Both the position numbers and the translations under genes were made by a program. From UBA6522 sp965237785 (GTDB lineage: Bacteria > Pseudomonadota > Gammaproteobacteria > Steroidobacterales > Rariloculaceae), in contig OZ250159.1 of NCBI GenBank assembly GCA_965237785.1, positions 310,001 to 374,000 of the forward strand: DNA of 64,000 nt, in the 5' to 3' direction. This document shows positions 42,995 through 50,662 of this stretch, in pieces (position 1 is the stretch's first letter; every line of letters begins with the position of its first letter). The notes under the pieces were generated by a model, which saw only the letters and a program-made list of their open reading frames with translations, was not told the DNA's origin and made no database searches.

Positions 42995-43516
42995 TTATTG
43001 AGAACGGTCGGGGTCTTCGTTCGTTCCGTCTGCGCCCGTGTGTCGATTTTGCCCTTCGTCTGTTTTCTCGCCATCTGGGTTCCGTTCATTCTGGTCCGGG
43101 CTGAGCTGAGCCAGCAAACCCAGGAGGGACCTTGGCGAATACACGGGCATGGGTGAATTGGCGAAGTCCTTTTCGTTACGGGTGACGATACACTCCGCGT
43201 TAGCCTGCCGCCCGGATTCAATAATGACGGCATCTTCAAAGTCGCTTACGATGCTACCGACCGCATGCTCCAAAGTCGCACGATTCACGGGTGCGACCTC
43301 AAGGATCGACAGTAAGGCGGTGATGTGGCTTCTGGCGTCGGCCAAACCAACCGCCTTCTGCGCCAGGTAGAAGATTGTCGTGAACGAGTTGGCACACGCC
43401 ACTCCTTGGATCTCGCCGCGGTCGGCTCGCGAGAGGAGGTCGGCGGCGGCGTCCGCGAACGGCGACCGGTCAAGAAGAAAGTCGATCAGGATATTGGTGT
43501 CAAAGAGCACTCGCAT
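42995..43516 (-). CDS. PIN-domain toxin (VapC-like)
   Basis: A 173-residue protein: MRVLFDTNILIDFLLDR with the first catalytic Asp, SDFEDAVIIESGRQANAECI with further acidic ligands, and IVTRNEKDF with the last Asp. It should be a PIN ribonuclease. The final 35 residues (after LLAQLSPDQNERNPDG) are a polar, low-complexity extension (KTDEGQNRHTGADGTNEDPD) not normal for the family, suggesting readthrough of a lost stop or a 3' rearrangement. It lies 18 bp downstream of its antitoxin gene. Confidence 0.88.
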   Translation of the reverse strand: MRVLFDTNILIDFLLDRSPFADAAADLLSRADRGEIQGVACANSFTTIFYLAQKAVGLADARSHITALLSILEVAPVNRATLEHAVGSIVSDFEDAVIIESGRQANAECIVTRNEKDFANSPMPVYSPRSLLGLLAQLSPDQNERNPDGEKTDEGQNRHTGADGTNEDPDRSQ

Positions 43517-43534
43517 GGGGCTAAATTTGTTGCC

Positions 43535-43777
43535 TCAAAGGTGCTTTTCCTCCAGATACGCATGATAGTCTCGCGCGCCGTCGACCTCGGTGTTTTTCAG
43601 TATCCCTCTGAGCTTCGACACCGTCGGCGTCGGCTCGAACTGTGCTTGATCCGGCGACGTGATGGCGGTGAAAAACTCCGCCACAATTTGAGACAGGGAC
43701 TTGCCAGCATTCTTCGCATAGTCCTTGGCTCCAGAGATCAGGCGGTCATCGAGCCGTAGCGTGAGCTTTGTATGCAT
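43535..43777 (-). CDS. DUF6364-type ribbon-helix-helix antitoxin
   Basis: An 80-residue protein with N-terminal strand-helix-helix MHTKLTLRLDDRLISGAKDY followed by AKNAGKSLSQIVAEFF, the pattern of DUF6364/VapB-like RHH antitoxins. The tail (KLRGILKNTEVDGARDYHAY) would bind the PIN toxin encoded just downstream. The gene order antitoxin-toxin and the short gap fit a VapBC-like module. Confidence 0.83.
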   Translation of the reverse strand: MHTKLTLRLDDRLISGAKDYAKNAGKSLSQIVAEFFTAITSPDQAQFEPTPTVSKLRGILKNTEVDGARDYHAYLEEKHL

Positions 43778-43807
43778 GAGTATGGATGACGTACAAGAGG
43801 TGCGAAA

Positions 43808-43905
43808 CTATACGTCGGCCAGTGGCTTTCGTCAATCGGCGTAGGCTTCCTCTCTTGCTGCGCTGGGTCATCTGGAGGGCATGACCGCGCAGCAGCTCGA
43901 TGCTG
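43808..43905 (+). pseudogene. Chimeric relic of the winged-helix fic locus
   Basis: The first part (43808-43862) copies the 5' flank of the fic gene (41338-41391). The second part (43856-43905) copies codons 16-33 of that gene (41556-41608, including CATGACCGCGCAGCAG). They are fused at GCTGCG, a hexamer present at both breakpoints. It is the scar of a second fic locus that lost about 165 bp by a microhomology deletion and then everything downstream. No coding capacity remains. Confidence 0.8.
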
Positions 43906-43921
43906 GCATCAACGGTCAGTT

Positions 43922-44158
43922 TCACCGATCACGATCCGCGCGCAGCAGCTCGACGCTGTCTGTTTGTTTTGTACCGGCAGTCAGCGAGAGGAGTCCCCGC
44001 GTCCGCTCGCGAAAATCCGCGATGCGGCCGGGGCGGCCCACCCATTGCGTCAACACATGGCGGATCTCTTCTTCGAGCGACCGCCGGTTCGCCTTGGCCT
44101 GCGCCTTGAGTTGCTCGATGACCCGAGCGTCGAGGTTGCAAATTATCGGATGGCCCAT
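43922..44158 (-). CDS. FitA/VapB-like ribbon-helix-helix antitoxin, orphan
   Basis: A 78-residue protein: GHPIICNLDARVIEQLKAQA followed by KANRRSLEEEIRHVLTQ is the Arc-type RHH domain of FitA/StbC-like antitoxins. It normally precedes an overlapping PIN-domain gene, but here the downstream side is the fic relic and then the unrelated DUF6364/PIN pair; no partner toxin is visible. GGAG precedes ATG 44158. It may repress other loci or be decaying. Confidence 0.8.
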   Translation of the reverse strand: MGHPIICNLDARVIEQLKAQAKANRRSLEEEIRHVLTQWVGRPGRIADFRERTRGLLSLTAGTKQTDSVELLRADRDR

Positions 44159-44188
44159 GGCAGTGGTCTCCGGAGCATTGATAGTTGC

Positions 44189-44639
44189 ATGAAAGAATCC
44201 AATCTGAATCGATTTCCGGATGCAGTGACCGTTTTTCAGGATAGGCGCCTACCTGAATGGGCAACGCCAGCCGGCTACAGTGCTCCGATCGATGCTTATG
44301 GTCTCGCTGTACCCGTTCCGCGCACGCTTTGCGCCATTGGCCAACGACATCGCATTGTAGAGGAGGGTGGCTGGCGCATCCTGACGCCGCGCCATGCGCC
44401 CAATCCGACATTGGAAGGCCATCTGACCTTCGCCGGGCGTTATGTACCGGTTGTAGACCCGGAGCAGCAATGGGCGACGGCCGGTGAGACTTCGCGATGA
44501 AGGCGGATTCGTCGGTGCGCATGATCGCGCTAGTCACATGCCCTTGCCCGATCATATCAGCGTCCGCGCCGAGGATCTGCCCGGCTTGATCGAAGGTTTG
44601 GTCGCGTTCGATAGCGGCCCGCAACGGCACGATCAGTGA
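44189..44639 (+). pseudogene. Remnant of a Fic/DOC family protein with deletions and a frameshift
   Basis: From ATG 44189 the frame reads the typical N-terminus of a Fic family protein (YSAPIDAYGLAVPVPRTLCA; RILTPRHAPNPTLEGHLTFA). It then jumps to YVPVVDPEQQW and stops at 44500. In the next frame the same family continues as LRDEGGFVGAHDRA and PLPDHISVRAEDLPGLIEGL, ending at 44639. The catalytic HPFxDGNGR part is absent. At least two deletions and one frame change are needed to explain it. It is divergent from the orphan RHH gene. Confidence 0.75.
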
Positions 44640-44767
44640 CCGGCACTACGGGTCTCTAGCCGCTTCGTCTTGGTATAAGCTACGCTTTTCCCATCTCTCA
44701 GTCCTGTCCCCGCCAATGCGGTGGCTTGACCTGCTGTCGACGAACAGGGGCGCGTACCCGGATTAAT

Positions 44768-45967
44768 ATGGCGACGGACGAAAAACGCAATGTAGCGATC
44801 CTCTTTCTTGCGCAAGGCATACTCGGCGCGCAAATTCCCATCAATTTCATCCTTGGCGGGTTGGCCGGAGCGCTGCTGGCGGAGAATCGCGCGCTTGCGA
44901 CGCTGCCGATCTCCCTCATCGTGCTCGTTGCGATGTTTGTTGCGCCAGGTGCGTCGCTCTTCATGGGCCGCTTCGGCCGGCGCGCCGGGTTTCTTCTCGG
45001 CTCCGCCGCGGGGGCAATCGGCGGCGTTTTGGCCGTTCGCGCGCTATTCATTGGGCAGTTCGAACTGCTGTTACTCGGCGCAGCGTTTACCGGCGTGTTT
45101 CAGGCGTTTCTGAGTTTTTTCCGGTTTGCCGCGGCCGACACGGCGTCGGAAGAGTTCAAACCAAAAGCGATTGCCCTGGTCCTGGGCGCTGGCCTAATCA
45201 ATGCGTTGATCGGTCCGGAAATCGTTCGGGTTCTGAGCGATGGACTCGACCCCGTCCCATACGCTGGCGCTTACGCCGCTGTCGTCGGGCTCAATTTCAT
45301 CGGTGCGTTCATCCTATTGTTCTTGAGGATTCCGAAGCCTGCGCAGCGCGACTCGGCCGGCGTCGATGCGCGCCCGCTGAGTGTCATCTTTCGCGAGCCA
45401 AAGGTCATAACGGCCGTGCTCTGCGCCATGGTGAGTTACGCAGTCATGAACCTCGTCATGACATCGACCCCGCTCGCAATCGTCGGCCAGGGTTTCACGA
45501 CCGGGCATGCCGCGGACGTCGTTCGTTGGCACGTCCTGGCGATGTTCGCACCGAGCTTCGTGACCGGACACATCATCGCCCGATTCGGTCATCTGCGAGT
45601 CATTGGTACCGGACTGGTCCTGCTCGGGAGTTGCTCGGCGATCGCGCTGTCGGGTGTGGAGTTGCACCACTTCTATATCGCGCTTGTAGTGCTCGGCATC
45701 GGCTGGAACTTCGGCTTCATCGGTGCCACGAGCCTGCTCGCCACGGCGCACTCCCCCGGAGAGCAGGCGAAGGTCCAGGGGCTTAACGACTTCCTGGTAT
45801 TCGGGCTCGTTGCCCTCGCCTCGTTCAGTTCCGGCGCACTACTCAACGCCTTCGGCTGGACCGCGGTTCAGTTGGCGATCGTGCCAAGCGTGCTCGTCGC
45901 CCTGGCGGTGATCGCGTGGTATCGACTCGCGCGCTCGGCGCGCACATCGGTGAGACACGCGGGCTAA
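44768..45967 (+). CDS. MFS transporter (paralogue of the one at 51-52 kb)
   Basis: A 399-residue, 12-helix major facilitator protein beginning MATDEKRNVAILFLAQGILG. The conserved loop GRFGRRAGFLLG lies between helices 2 and 3. Late helices contain LGIGWNFGFIGATSLLATAH and VQGLNDFLVFGLVALAS, blocks shared with the MFS protein encoded at 50966-52165, so the two are paralogues. Substrate is unknown; related proteins are annotated as drug or multidrug exporters. ATG 44768 is preferred over the longer frame. Confidence 0.88.
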   Translation: MATDEKRNVAILFLAQGILGAQIPINFILGGLAGALLAENRALATLPISLIVLVAMFVAPGASLFMGRFGRRAGFLLGSAAGAIGGVLAVRALFIGQFELLLLGAAFTGVFQAFLSFFRFAAADTASEEFKPKAIALVLGAGLINALIGPEIVRVLSDGLDPVPYAGAYAAVVGLNFIGAFILLFLRIPKPAQRDSAGVDARPLSVIFREPKVITAVLCAMVSYAVMNLVMTSTPLAIVGQGFTTGHAADVVRWHVLAMFAPSFVTGHIIARFGHLRVIGTGLVLLGSCSAIALSGVELHHFYIALVVLGIGWNFGFIGATSLLATAHSPGEQAKVQGLNDFLVFGLVALASFSSGALLNAFGWTAVQLAIVPSVLVALAVIAWYRLARSARTSVRHAG

Positions 45968-46050
45968 CGATTCCGATCGCAGGATGCGCCGGCGCAAATA
46001 AGTCGCGTTCTGTCGCCGTTCGATGGTCAGGCGGTCCGGTCCGATGCCTT

Positions 46051-46242
46051 CTAGTCGTAAACGATATCGTGTTTGGCGTCGAACTCCCGCATGAAATCCT
46101 CGTCGGCTTGCTGCTCGTCGGTCAGGTCCAGCCCTTCAATCACGCCTTTTCCCATCCGGCCGGTTTCGAATCCGAATGAGATGCTTTCCGCTTCCTCGGC
46201 GTGTGCTCCATATTTCCTGCACATAGAGGTTTTATGCTGCAC
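46051..46242 (-). CDS. Small hypothetical protein
   Basis: A 63-residue acidic frame (GTG 46242, or ATG 46224) ending IEGLDLTDEQQADEDFMREF. Composition and codon positions look protein-like, but no family is recognised and there is no clear ribosome site. It occupies the only non-coding stretch over 300 bp between the MFS and DUF6152 genes. It could be spurious. Confidence 0.3.
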   Translation of the reverse strand: MQHKTSMCRKYGAHAEEAESISFGFETGRMGKGVIEGLDLTDEQQADEDFMREFDAKHDIVYD

Positions 46243-46283
46243 ACGATCAATGTCATAAGTGCCAAGTTTGCTCGGTGGAAAGC

Positions 46284-47429
46284 ATGAACAGATTTCTCTC
46301 GATTGTCCTTTTTCTAAGCGTCGCTCTGGGCGTTCGCGCCCATCATTCCGGGGCGCCGCACTACGTCATGGATCAACCGCAGAGCCTGGACGGGGTGGTG
46401 ACCGAGTTGAGGCTGGTGAATCCCCACGCTTACGTTTATTTCGACGTGGTGGATGAATCCGGAGAAGCTGTGAACTGGCGTTGTGAATTGTCGTCGGCCA
46501 CCGGGATGAAGCGCCTGGGCTGGACCGCCGATAGCCTGGCTCCGGGACAACCGATTACCGTAAACGGCGCACCGGCCCGGCGCGAGGATCACGTGTGTTA
46601 CGTCAATTTCATGACATTGGAAGACGGCACGCGCATCGCGCGCAACGGCCCTCCCGGCGGTGACAATCCTGTCGGCGAGGTCGCTGCGGCGGAGCCGCCG
46701 TCGCTTGAGTCTCGGCCCGCCTACCTGGCAAACGGCCAGCCGAATCTTGGCGGCCCCTGGCTCTCCGTGGGAATGGGCGGCGGCATGGGTCCTGGTCCCG
46801 GCGGCGCGGGCCCTGGTCCCGGCGGGATGGCTCCGGGTCCCGGCGGGATGGCTCCAGGTCCGGGCGGGATGGCGGGAGGCCCTCCGGGGTTGCCGGCGCC
46901 AACCGAGGCGGGTGTGGCCGCGGCCGCCGATTACGAGCAGCCGTTCGATGATCCGGCCATCTTCTGTCATCCGGCCAATATCATCTTCGGATGGACCCAC
47001 GACCGGCATCCCAACGACATCTACCAGACCGACGATACCGTCACGCTCCAGTACGGCTATATGGATCTCGTCAGAACGATTCACCTGGACCAGTCGGAGC
47101 ACCCCGACGACATCGTCCCGAGCGTAGGGGGGCGTTCGATCGGGCGTTGGGACGGCGATGCCCTGGTTGTCGGCACTGTTGGTTTCGAGCAGGGCGTTCT
47201 GTTTCCGCTCAACGGCCGCATGCACAGCGCCGGGATGCAGGTGACCGAGCGGTTCGAGGTCGTCAATGATGGACAGACCCTGACCCGGGACTACACCGTT
47301 CACGATCCAGAATTTCTGCAGACCGACTGGGTCGGCGAAAGCGTCATGCAACTCACGAGCGAGCCGTATGAGCCCTATGCCTGCGAGGATTTGAGCGGTG
47401 TCAACAACCGCCGTCCCGCACCGGAGTAG
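46284..47429 (+). CDS. Exported DUF6152-type protein with Gly-Pro repeat insert (copy 3)
   Basis: A 381-residue protein: short signal peptide MNRFLSIVLFLSVALGVRA, mature HHSGAPHYVMD, and the DUF6152 pattern VTELRLVNPHAYVYFDV. Between the N- and C-terminal domains is a low-complexity insert of four GPGPGG-type units (about residues 165-200, encoded by a 21-bp tandem repeat at 46787-46880). The C-terminal domain has YGYMDLVRTIHLDQSEHPDD and GRSIGRWDGDALVVGT as in copies 1 and 2. ATG 46284 is preceded by GGTGGAA. Function is unknown. Confidence 0.82.
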   Translation: MNRFLSIVLFLSVALGVRAHHSGAPHYVMDQPQSLDGVVTELRLVNPHAYVYFDVVDESGEAVNWRCELSSATGMKRLGWTADSLAPGQPITVNGAPARREDHVCYVNFMTLEDGTRIARNGPPGGDNPVGEVAAAEPPSLESRPAYLANGQPNLGGPWLSVGMGGGMGPGPGGAGPGPGGMAPGPGGMAPGPGGMAGGPPGLPAPTEAGVAAAADYEQPFDDPAIFCHPANIIFGWTHDRHPNDIYQTDDTVTLQYGYMDLVRTIHLDQSEHPDDIVPSVGGRSIGRWDGDALVVGTVGFEQGVLFPLNGRMHSAGMQVTERFEVVNDGQTLTRDYTVHDPEFLQTDWVGESVMQLTSEPYEPYACEDLSGVNNRRPAPE

Positions 47430-47543
47430 TGCCTACATGACGGTTCGGAGTGCCTCGAGTTCCGGACCGCGGGACGCCGTCAGGCCGAAAGCGGGCGCGA
47501 TTGCACGCTCCGCATCCATCGTGCCGCCGGGGCGCTCGTCGCG

Positions 47544-48007
47544 TTGGCAGGGCCGACCGCCCTTACGGTCAATTTCGTGCTCGCAGTGCTGATCGTGCCG
47601 CCCAATGCGGCCGCGCAGGACCGCGGGTTCTTTCGCGTCTGGAGTCGCCCGGTATTGAGGCCTATCGACTACGGGGAGGATCTGCCTTATCGACAGGCGC
47701 CGTCCCCGAGGGACGGAGATTGGATCGGCCGGCTGGATGGATTTGCGGCGCGCTGTGAACCGGTCGGGATGCCCGGCGTCATGGCGACACCGTATCCGTT
47801 CGAATTCCGCGATCACAGTTCGTGGATCCAGTTGCTCGGCTTTTCCAACAATGCGCGGATCGACCGCACGATTCACATGGACGGTGGGGCGGGCGAGGCA
47901 ACGCCTGAACCGGGTCGGTTCGGATACTCGATCGGCCGCTGGGAGCGTGACAATCGGCTTGAGGTGAGGACGACTCGTATCGATTGGCCCTATTTCGATG
48001 ACAGCCT
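47544..48007 (+). pseudogene. Exported protein with the same C-terminal domain, truncated by an IS fragment (copy 5)
   Basis: The frame shows a hydrophobic export-like segment (ALTVNFVLAVLIVPPNAAA), FFRVWSRPV, CEPVGMPGVMATPYPFEFRD and FGYSIGRWERDNRLEVRTTR, matching the C-terminal domain of copies 1-3 and especially copy 2. It lacks the DUF6152 N-domain. At about 48007 (after WPYFDDS) it runs abruptly into IS21 istB sequence, losing roughly 60 residues. The true start is unclear (TTG 47544 is the first usable). It follows copy 3 by 115 bp. Confidence 0.75.
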
Positions 48008-48490
48008 GAGAACGTCGTTCTGCTGGGCCCACCGGGTGTCGGGAAGACGCACTTGGCGATCAGCTTGGCGATCGCTGCTGCCGAGTCCGGCCGCCGCGTG
48101 TATTACGGCACGCTCGCCGCGCTGCTGGAGTCGCTCATGGAAGCCAAGACCGCCGGCAACCTGTCCCGGCGCCTTCGCGTGCTGACGCATCCGGCACTGC
48201 TGGTCGTGGACGAGATCGGCTACCTCCCGGTGAGCCAGGACGATGCGGTGCTGTTCTTCCAGCTGATCAACGCCCGGCACGAGCGCGCCTCCACGGTACT
48301 GACCTCGAACAAGGGCTTCGAGGAATGGGGCAGCGTGCTGGGCGACGAGGTCATGGCCGCGGCGTTGATAGACCGTGTGCTGCACCACTGCCACATCGTC
48401 AACATCCGGGGCAACAGCTACCGGATGCGGGCGCACCAGGATCTGTTTCGACCCGCGCCCGAGGATCGTCGAGAAGGCGTCGCCAAGTGA
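48008..48490 (+). pseudogene. istB: IS21-family helper ATPase gene istB, 5'-truncated
   Basis: The frame begins at the junction with ENVVLLGPPGVGKTHLA (Walker A) and continues through LLVVDEIGYLPVSQDDA (Walker B), STVLTSNKGFEEWG and HHCHIVNIRGNSYRMR to a stop at 48488. These are the hallmarks of IstB. The N-terminal 85-90 residues and all of istA are missing, so the element cannot move by itself. The right-end repeats of the element remain at 48611-48654. Confidence 0.92.
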
Positions 48491-48494
48491 CCGT

Positions 48495-48567
48495 CGGACC
48501 CGAGGTGCCTGTTGGGCCGGACTTAGGTCGCTTCGCTCCCGGCGTCCGGCCCAACAGGCACGGTCCG
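48495..48567 (+). terminator. Long hairpin downstream of istB
   Basis: GTGCCTGTTGGGCCGGA (48505-48521) and its exact reverse complement (48545-48561) form a 17-bp stem with a 23-base loop. The stem extends through CGGACC/GGTCCG after a 4-base bulge. There is no U-tract, so it may be a transcription barrier, an IS-borne hairpin or a recombination site rather than a classical terminator. Confidence 0.5.
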
Positions 48568-48610
48568 GATGAACAGCGGAACGTCAGCGCCCAAACATCC
48601 TCCCCAAAAG

Positions 48611-48654
48611 TGTGCAGTTTTCAGTTGCCACAAATGTGCAGTTTTCGGTTGCCA
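48611..48654. repeat. Right-end multiple repeats of the IS21-family element
   Basis: TGTGCAGTTTTCAGTTGCCA (48611-48630) and TGTGCAGTTTTCGGTTGCCA (48635-48654) are direct repeats 24 bp apart. IS21 elements carry such multiple transposase-binding repeats at their ends, so the element's right end is near 48655-48660. They run into the integrase fragment that follows. Confidence 0.75.
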
Positions 48655-48830
48655 TTGACATCCAGTGCCCGGCGCATGTGTTGAGGGTCGTGATGCCCGT
48701 ATACGCGCTCCAGGACGTCCAGCGATACGCCGAAGAATGCCGAAGCTGCCCAGCGGTCCATACCCGCCTGCAACGCCCAAGTAATGCTGGTGTGCCTCAG
48801 GTCGTTCTTCGTGCAATGGTCGATGTTCGA
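48655..48830 (-). pseudogene. C-terminal fragment of a tyrosine recombinase (integrase)
   Basis: The minus strand reads KNDLRHTSITWALQAGMDRW then VSLDVLERVYGHHDPQHMRR. LRHTSITWALQAG carries the catalytic Arg and the box-II pattern, and VYGHH carries the Tyr position. It is cut on one side by the IS21 end (the last residues in the open frame are encoded by IS repeats) and on the other by unrelated sequence. The fragment points to a lost integrative element. Confidence 0.8.
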
Positions 48831-48845
48831 GGCCTTGAGCGCAAC

Positions 48846-48947
48846 GCCGGGGTGGCCGAAGGGCGGCTCACCCGCAAGGGCGCGCGGGAGATGCGTGCGA
48901 TGTTCCGCAAAACAGTGCTGGTGGTGGACGAGGCTTCGCTCGACACA
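48846..48947 (+). pseudogene. Probable fragment of a TraI/MobF-type relaxase-helicase
   Basis: The plus strand reads GRLTRKGAREMRAMFRKTVL then VVDEASLDT, resembling the Walker B strand region of MobF relaxase helicases (typically KTVLVVDEASL). Nothing before or after fits. The identification rests on about 30 residues and recall of the family, so it is tentative. Confidence 0.45.
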
Positions 48948-48948
48948 A

Positions 48949-49043
48949 TACCCTATAAATGCTACAACGTAATAGCCTATGAGTTGTACGGCGTAAAACC
49001 CTACGAAAGGCACAGCAGCAAACCCTATAGAAAGCACGAGATC
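48949..49043. promoter_or_regulatory. Four 24-bp direct repeats upstream of the canonical fic gene
   Basis: CCTAT or CCTAC cores occur at 48952, 48976, 48999 and 49024, a 23-25 bp period. Neighbouring bases are partly conserved; the last two units share AACCCTA.GAAAG.CAC with few changes. The array ends directly before ATG 49044. Two helical turns per unit suggests side-by-side binding of a protein on one face, probably the winged-helix N-domain of the Fic protein or another regulator. Confidence 0.6.
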
Positions 49044-50600
49044 ATGGCGACCCCTTCGGAAAAACTGGCTGACTCTCTGGAAGCCCTCAAGGCCCTGCAG
49101 GACGCGGGCATTGTGGCGATCCGCTCGGCCGATCTGAGCCGCACGCACCGTGAGCGCCTGCTTCGGGCCCGTTTTTTGCACGAGGTCATGAAGGGCTGGT
49201 ACATCCCGGCGCGGCACGACCAGAGCGCGGGGGAGAGCACGGCCTGGTACACCTCCTACTGGGATTTCTGCGCCGCCTATCTTGAGCACCGTTTCGGCGA
49301 TCTGTGGTGCCTGTCACCCGAGTACTCGCTGGCGCTGCATGTCGGCAACCGCACGGTGCCGCAGCAGCTTCTCGTCCATGCGCCGCAGGGTGGCAACAAG
49401 CCAACGAGTCTGCCGCACAACACCTCACTTTTCGATGTCCGCTATGCATTGCCGGACAACGAAAACATCAAGGTCATCGACGGACTGCGGGTGTTCTCGC
49501 TGTCGGCGGCGCTTGTCGCCTGCGGCGCAGGATTGTTCGAACACAGAGCAACGGATGCCAGAGCGGCGCTCGCCATGATCCGTGATGCATCCGATGTCCT
49601 CGCCGTATTGCTTGAGGGGGGCCACAGCACGGTGGCGGGCCGTCTGGCGGGCGCGTTCCGCAATATAGGGCGCGAACGCATCGCCGATGAGATTATCAAG
49701 ACCATGAAAAGCGCCGGATACGACATTCGCGAGAGTGACCCGTTCGCGCAAAAACCCGCGCTGACTCTGCCGCTGCGTGAGCCCTCACCCTACGTGAACC
49801 GCACGCGGATCATGTGGAATGCGATGCGCGAACAGGTCATGGAGACATTCCCGGCTGCGCCGGGCCTTCCTGACGATACCGGCACATATATGAAGCGCGT
49901 CGAGGAAGTCTATGTCACCGATGCCTATCACTCACTATCGATAGAAGGCTATCGCGTCAGCGCCGGTCTGATCGAGCGTGTACGCGTGGGTACATGGAAT
50001 CCCCATGAAGACAGACAAGACCACGAACGCGCAGACGCACTTGCCGCGCGCGGGTATTACGATACGTTTCAGATCGTAAAAAAAAGCGTTGAACAAGTCC
50101 TCAAAGGAGAAAGTCCCGGTGCGGTGGCTGAAGATCAGCACGGCGACTGGTATCGCGCCTTGTGGGGACCAAGTGTGGAGCCCGGCATCATCACGGCGGC
50201 CGATCTCGCAGGGTACAGGAACGGGCCCGTGTATATCAGGCGCTCGATGCACACGCCGCCGCCGCGTGAAGCAGTGCGTGATCTGATGCCGCTGCTATTC
50301 GAACTTCTCACCGAAGAACACGACCCCGCCGTCCGCGTCGTACTCGGGCATTTCGTATTCGTTTACATTCACCCGTACATGGATGGCAACGGGCGCATGG
50401 GCCGTTTCCTGATGAACGTCATGCTCGCCGCCGGCGGCTATCCGTGGACGGTCATCCCGGTTGAGCGCCGCGATGACTACATGACCGCGCTCGAAGCCGC
50501 CAGCGTGGACGGGGATATCAAACCCTTCGCCGCATTCCTCGGCGGGATCGTCAAAGACAACATCGAAGGCAAGCCGGGCCCCGAGGTTCCGGGGACATAG
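49044..50600 (+). CDS. Fic family AMP-transferase-like protein with AbiEi-like N-terminal domain
   Basis: A 518-residue protein. Residues 1-60 (ALKALQDAGIVAIRSADLSR; RFLHEVMKGWYIPARHDQ) resemble the winged-helix start of AbiEi-type antitoxins, followed by a domain to about 230 (LWCLSPEYSLALHVGNRTVP). The Fic domain has the inhibitory motif SLSIEGYRVS (about 299-308) and a canonical active site IHPYMDGNGRMGRF. It is thus a likely AMP transferase held in check internally, with antitoxin-like DNA-binding sequence in the same chain. ATG 49044 was chosen because the longer frame upstream encodes unrelated mobile-element debris. Confidence 0.88.
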   Translation: MATPSEKLADSLEALKALQDAGIVAIRSADLSRTHRERLLRARFLHEVMKGWYIPARHDQSAGESTAWYTSYWDFCAAYLEHRFGDLWCLSPEYSLALHVGNRTVPQQLLVHAPQGGNKPTSLPHNTSLFDVRYALPDNENIKVIDGLRVFSLSAALVACGAGLFEHRATDARAALAMIRDASDVLAVLLEGGHSTVAGRLAGAFRNIGRERIADEIIKTMKSAGYDIRESDPFAQKPALTLPLREPSPYVNRTRIMWNAMREQVMETFPAAPGLPDDTGTYMKRVEEVYVTDAYHSLSIEGYRVSAGLIERVRVGTWNPHEDRQDHERADALAARGYYDTFQIVKKSVEQVLKGESPGAVAEDQHGDWYRALWGPSVEPGIITAADLAGYRNGPVYIRRSMHTPPPREAVRDLMPLLFELLTEEHDPAVRVVLGHFVFVYIHPYMDGNGRMGRFLMNVMLAAGGYPWTVIPVERRDDYMTALEAASVDGDIKPFAAFLGGIVKDNIEGKPGPEVPGT

Positions 50601-50662
50601 GACGCCTCCGAGGACCATCAATGGCAATGACAAATTAACAGATGACATCTGATAATTCGGCC

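Noticed and set aside
48621..49289. 222-codon minus-strand frame around the integrase fragment
   Set aside because: Only the last 58 or so residues match an integrase; the upstream part is antisense to the fic gene and the end is encoded by IS repeats.
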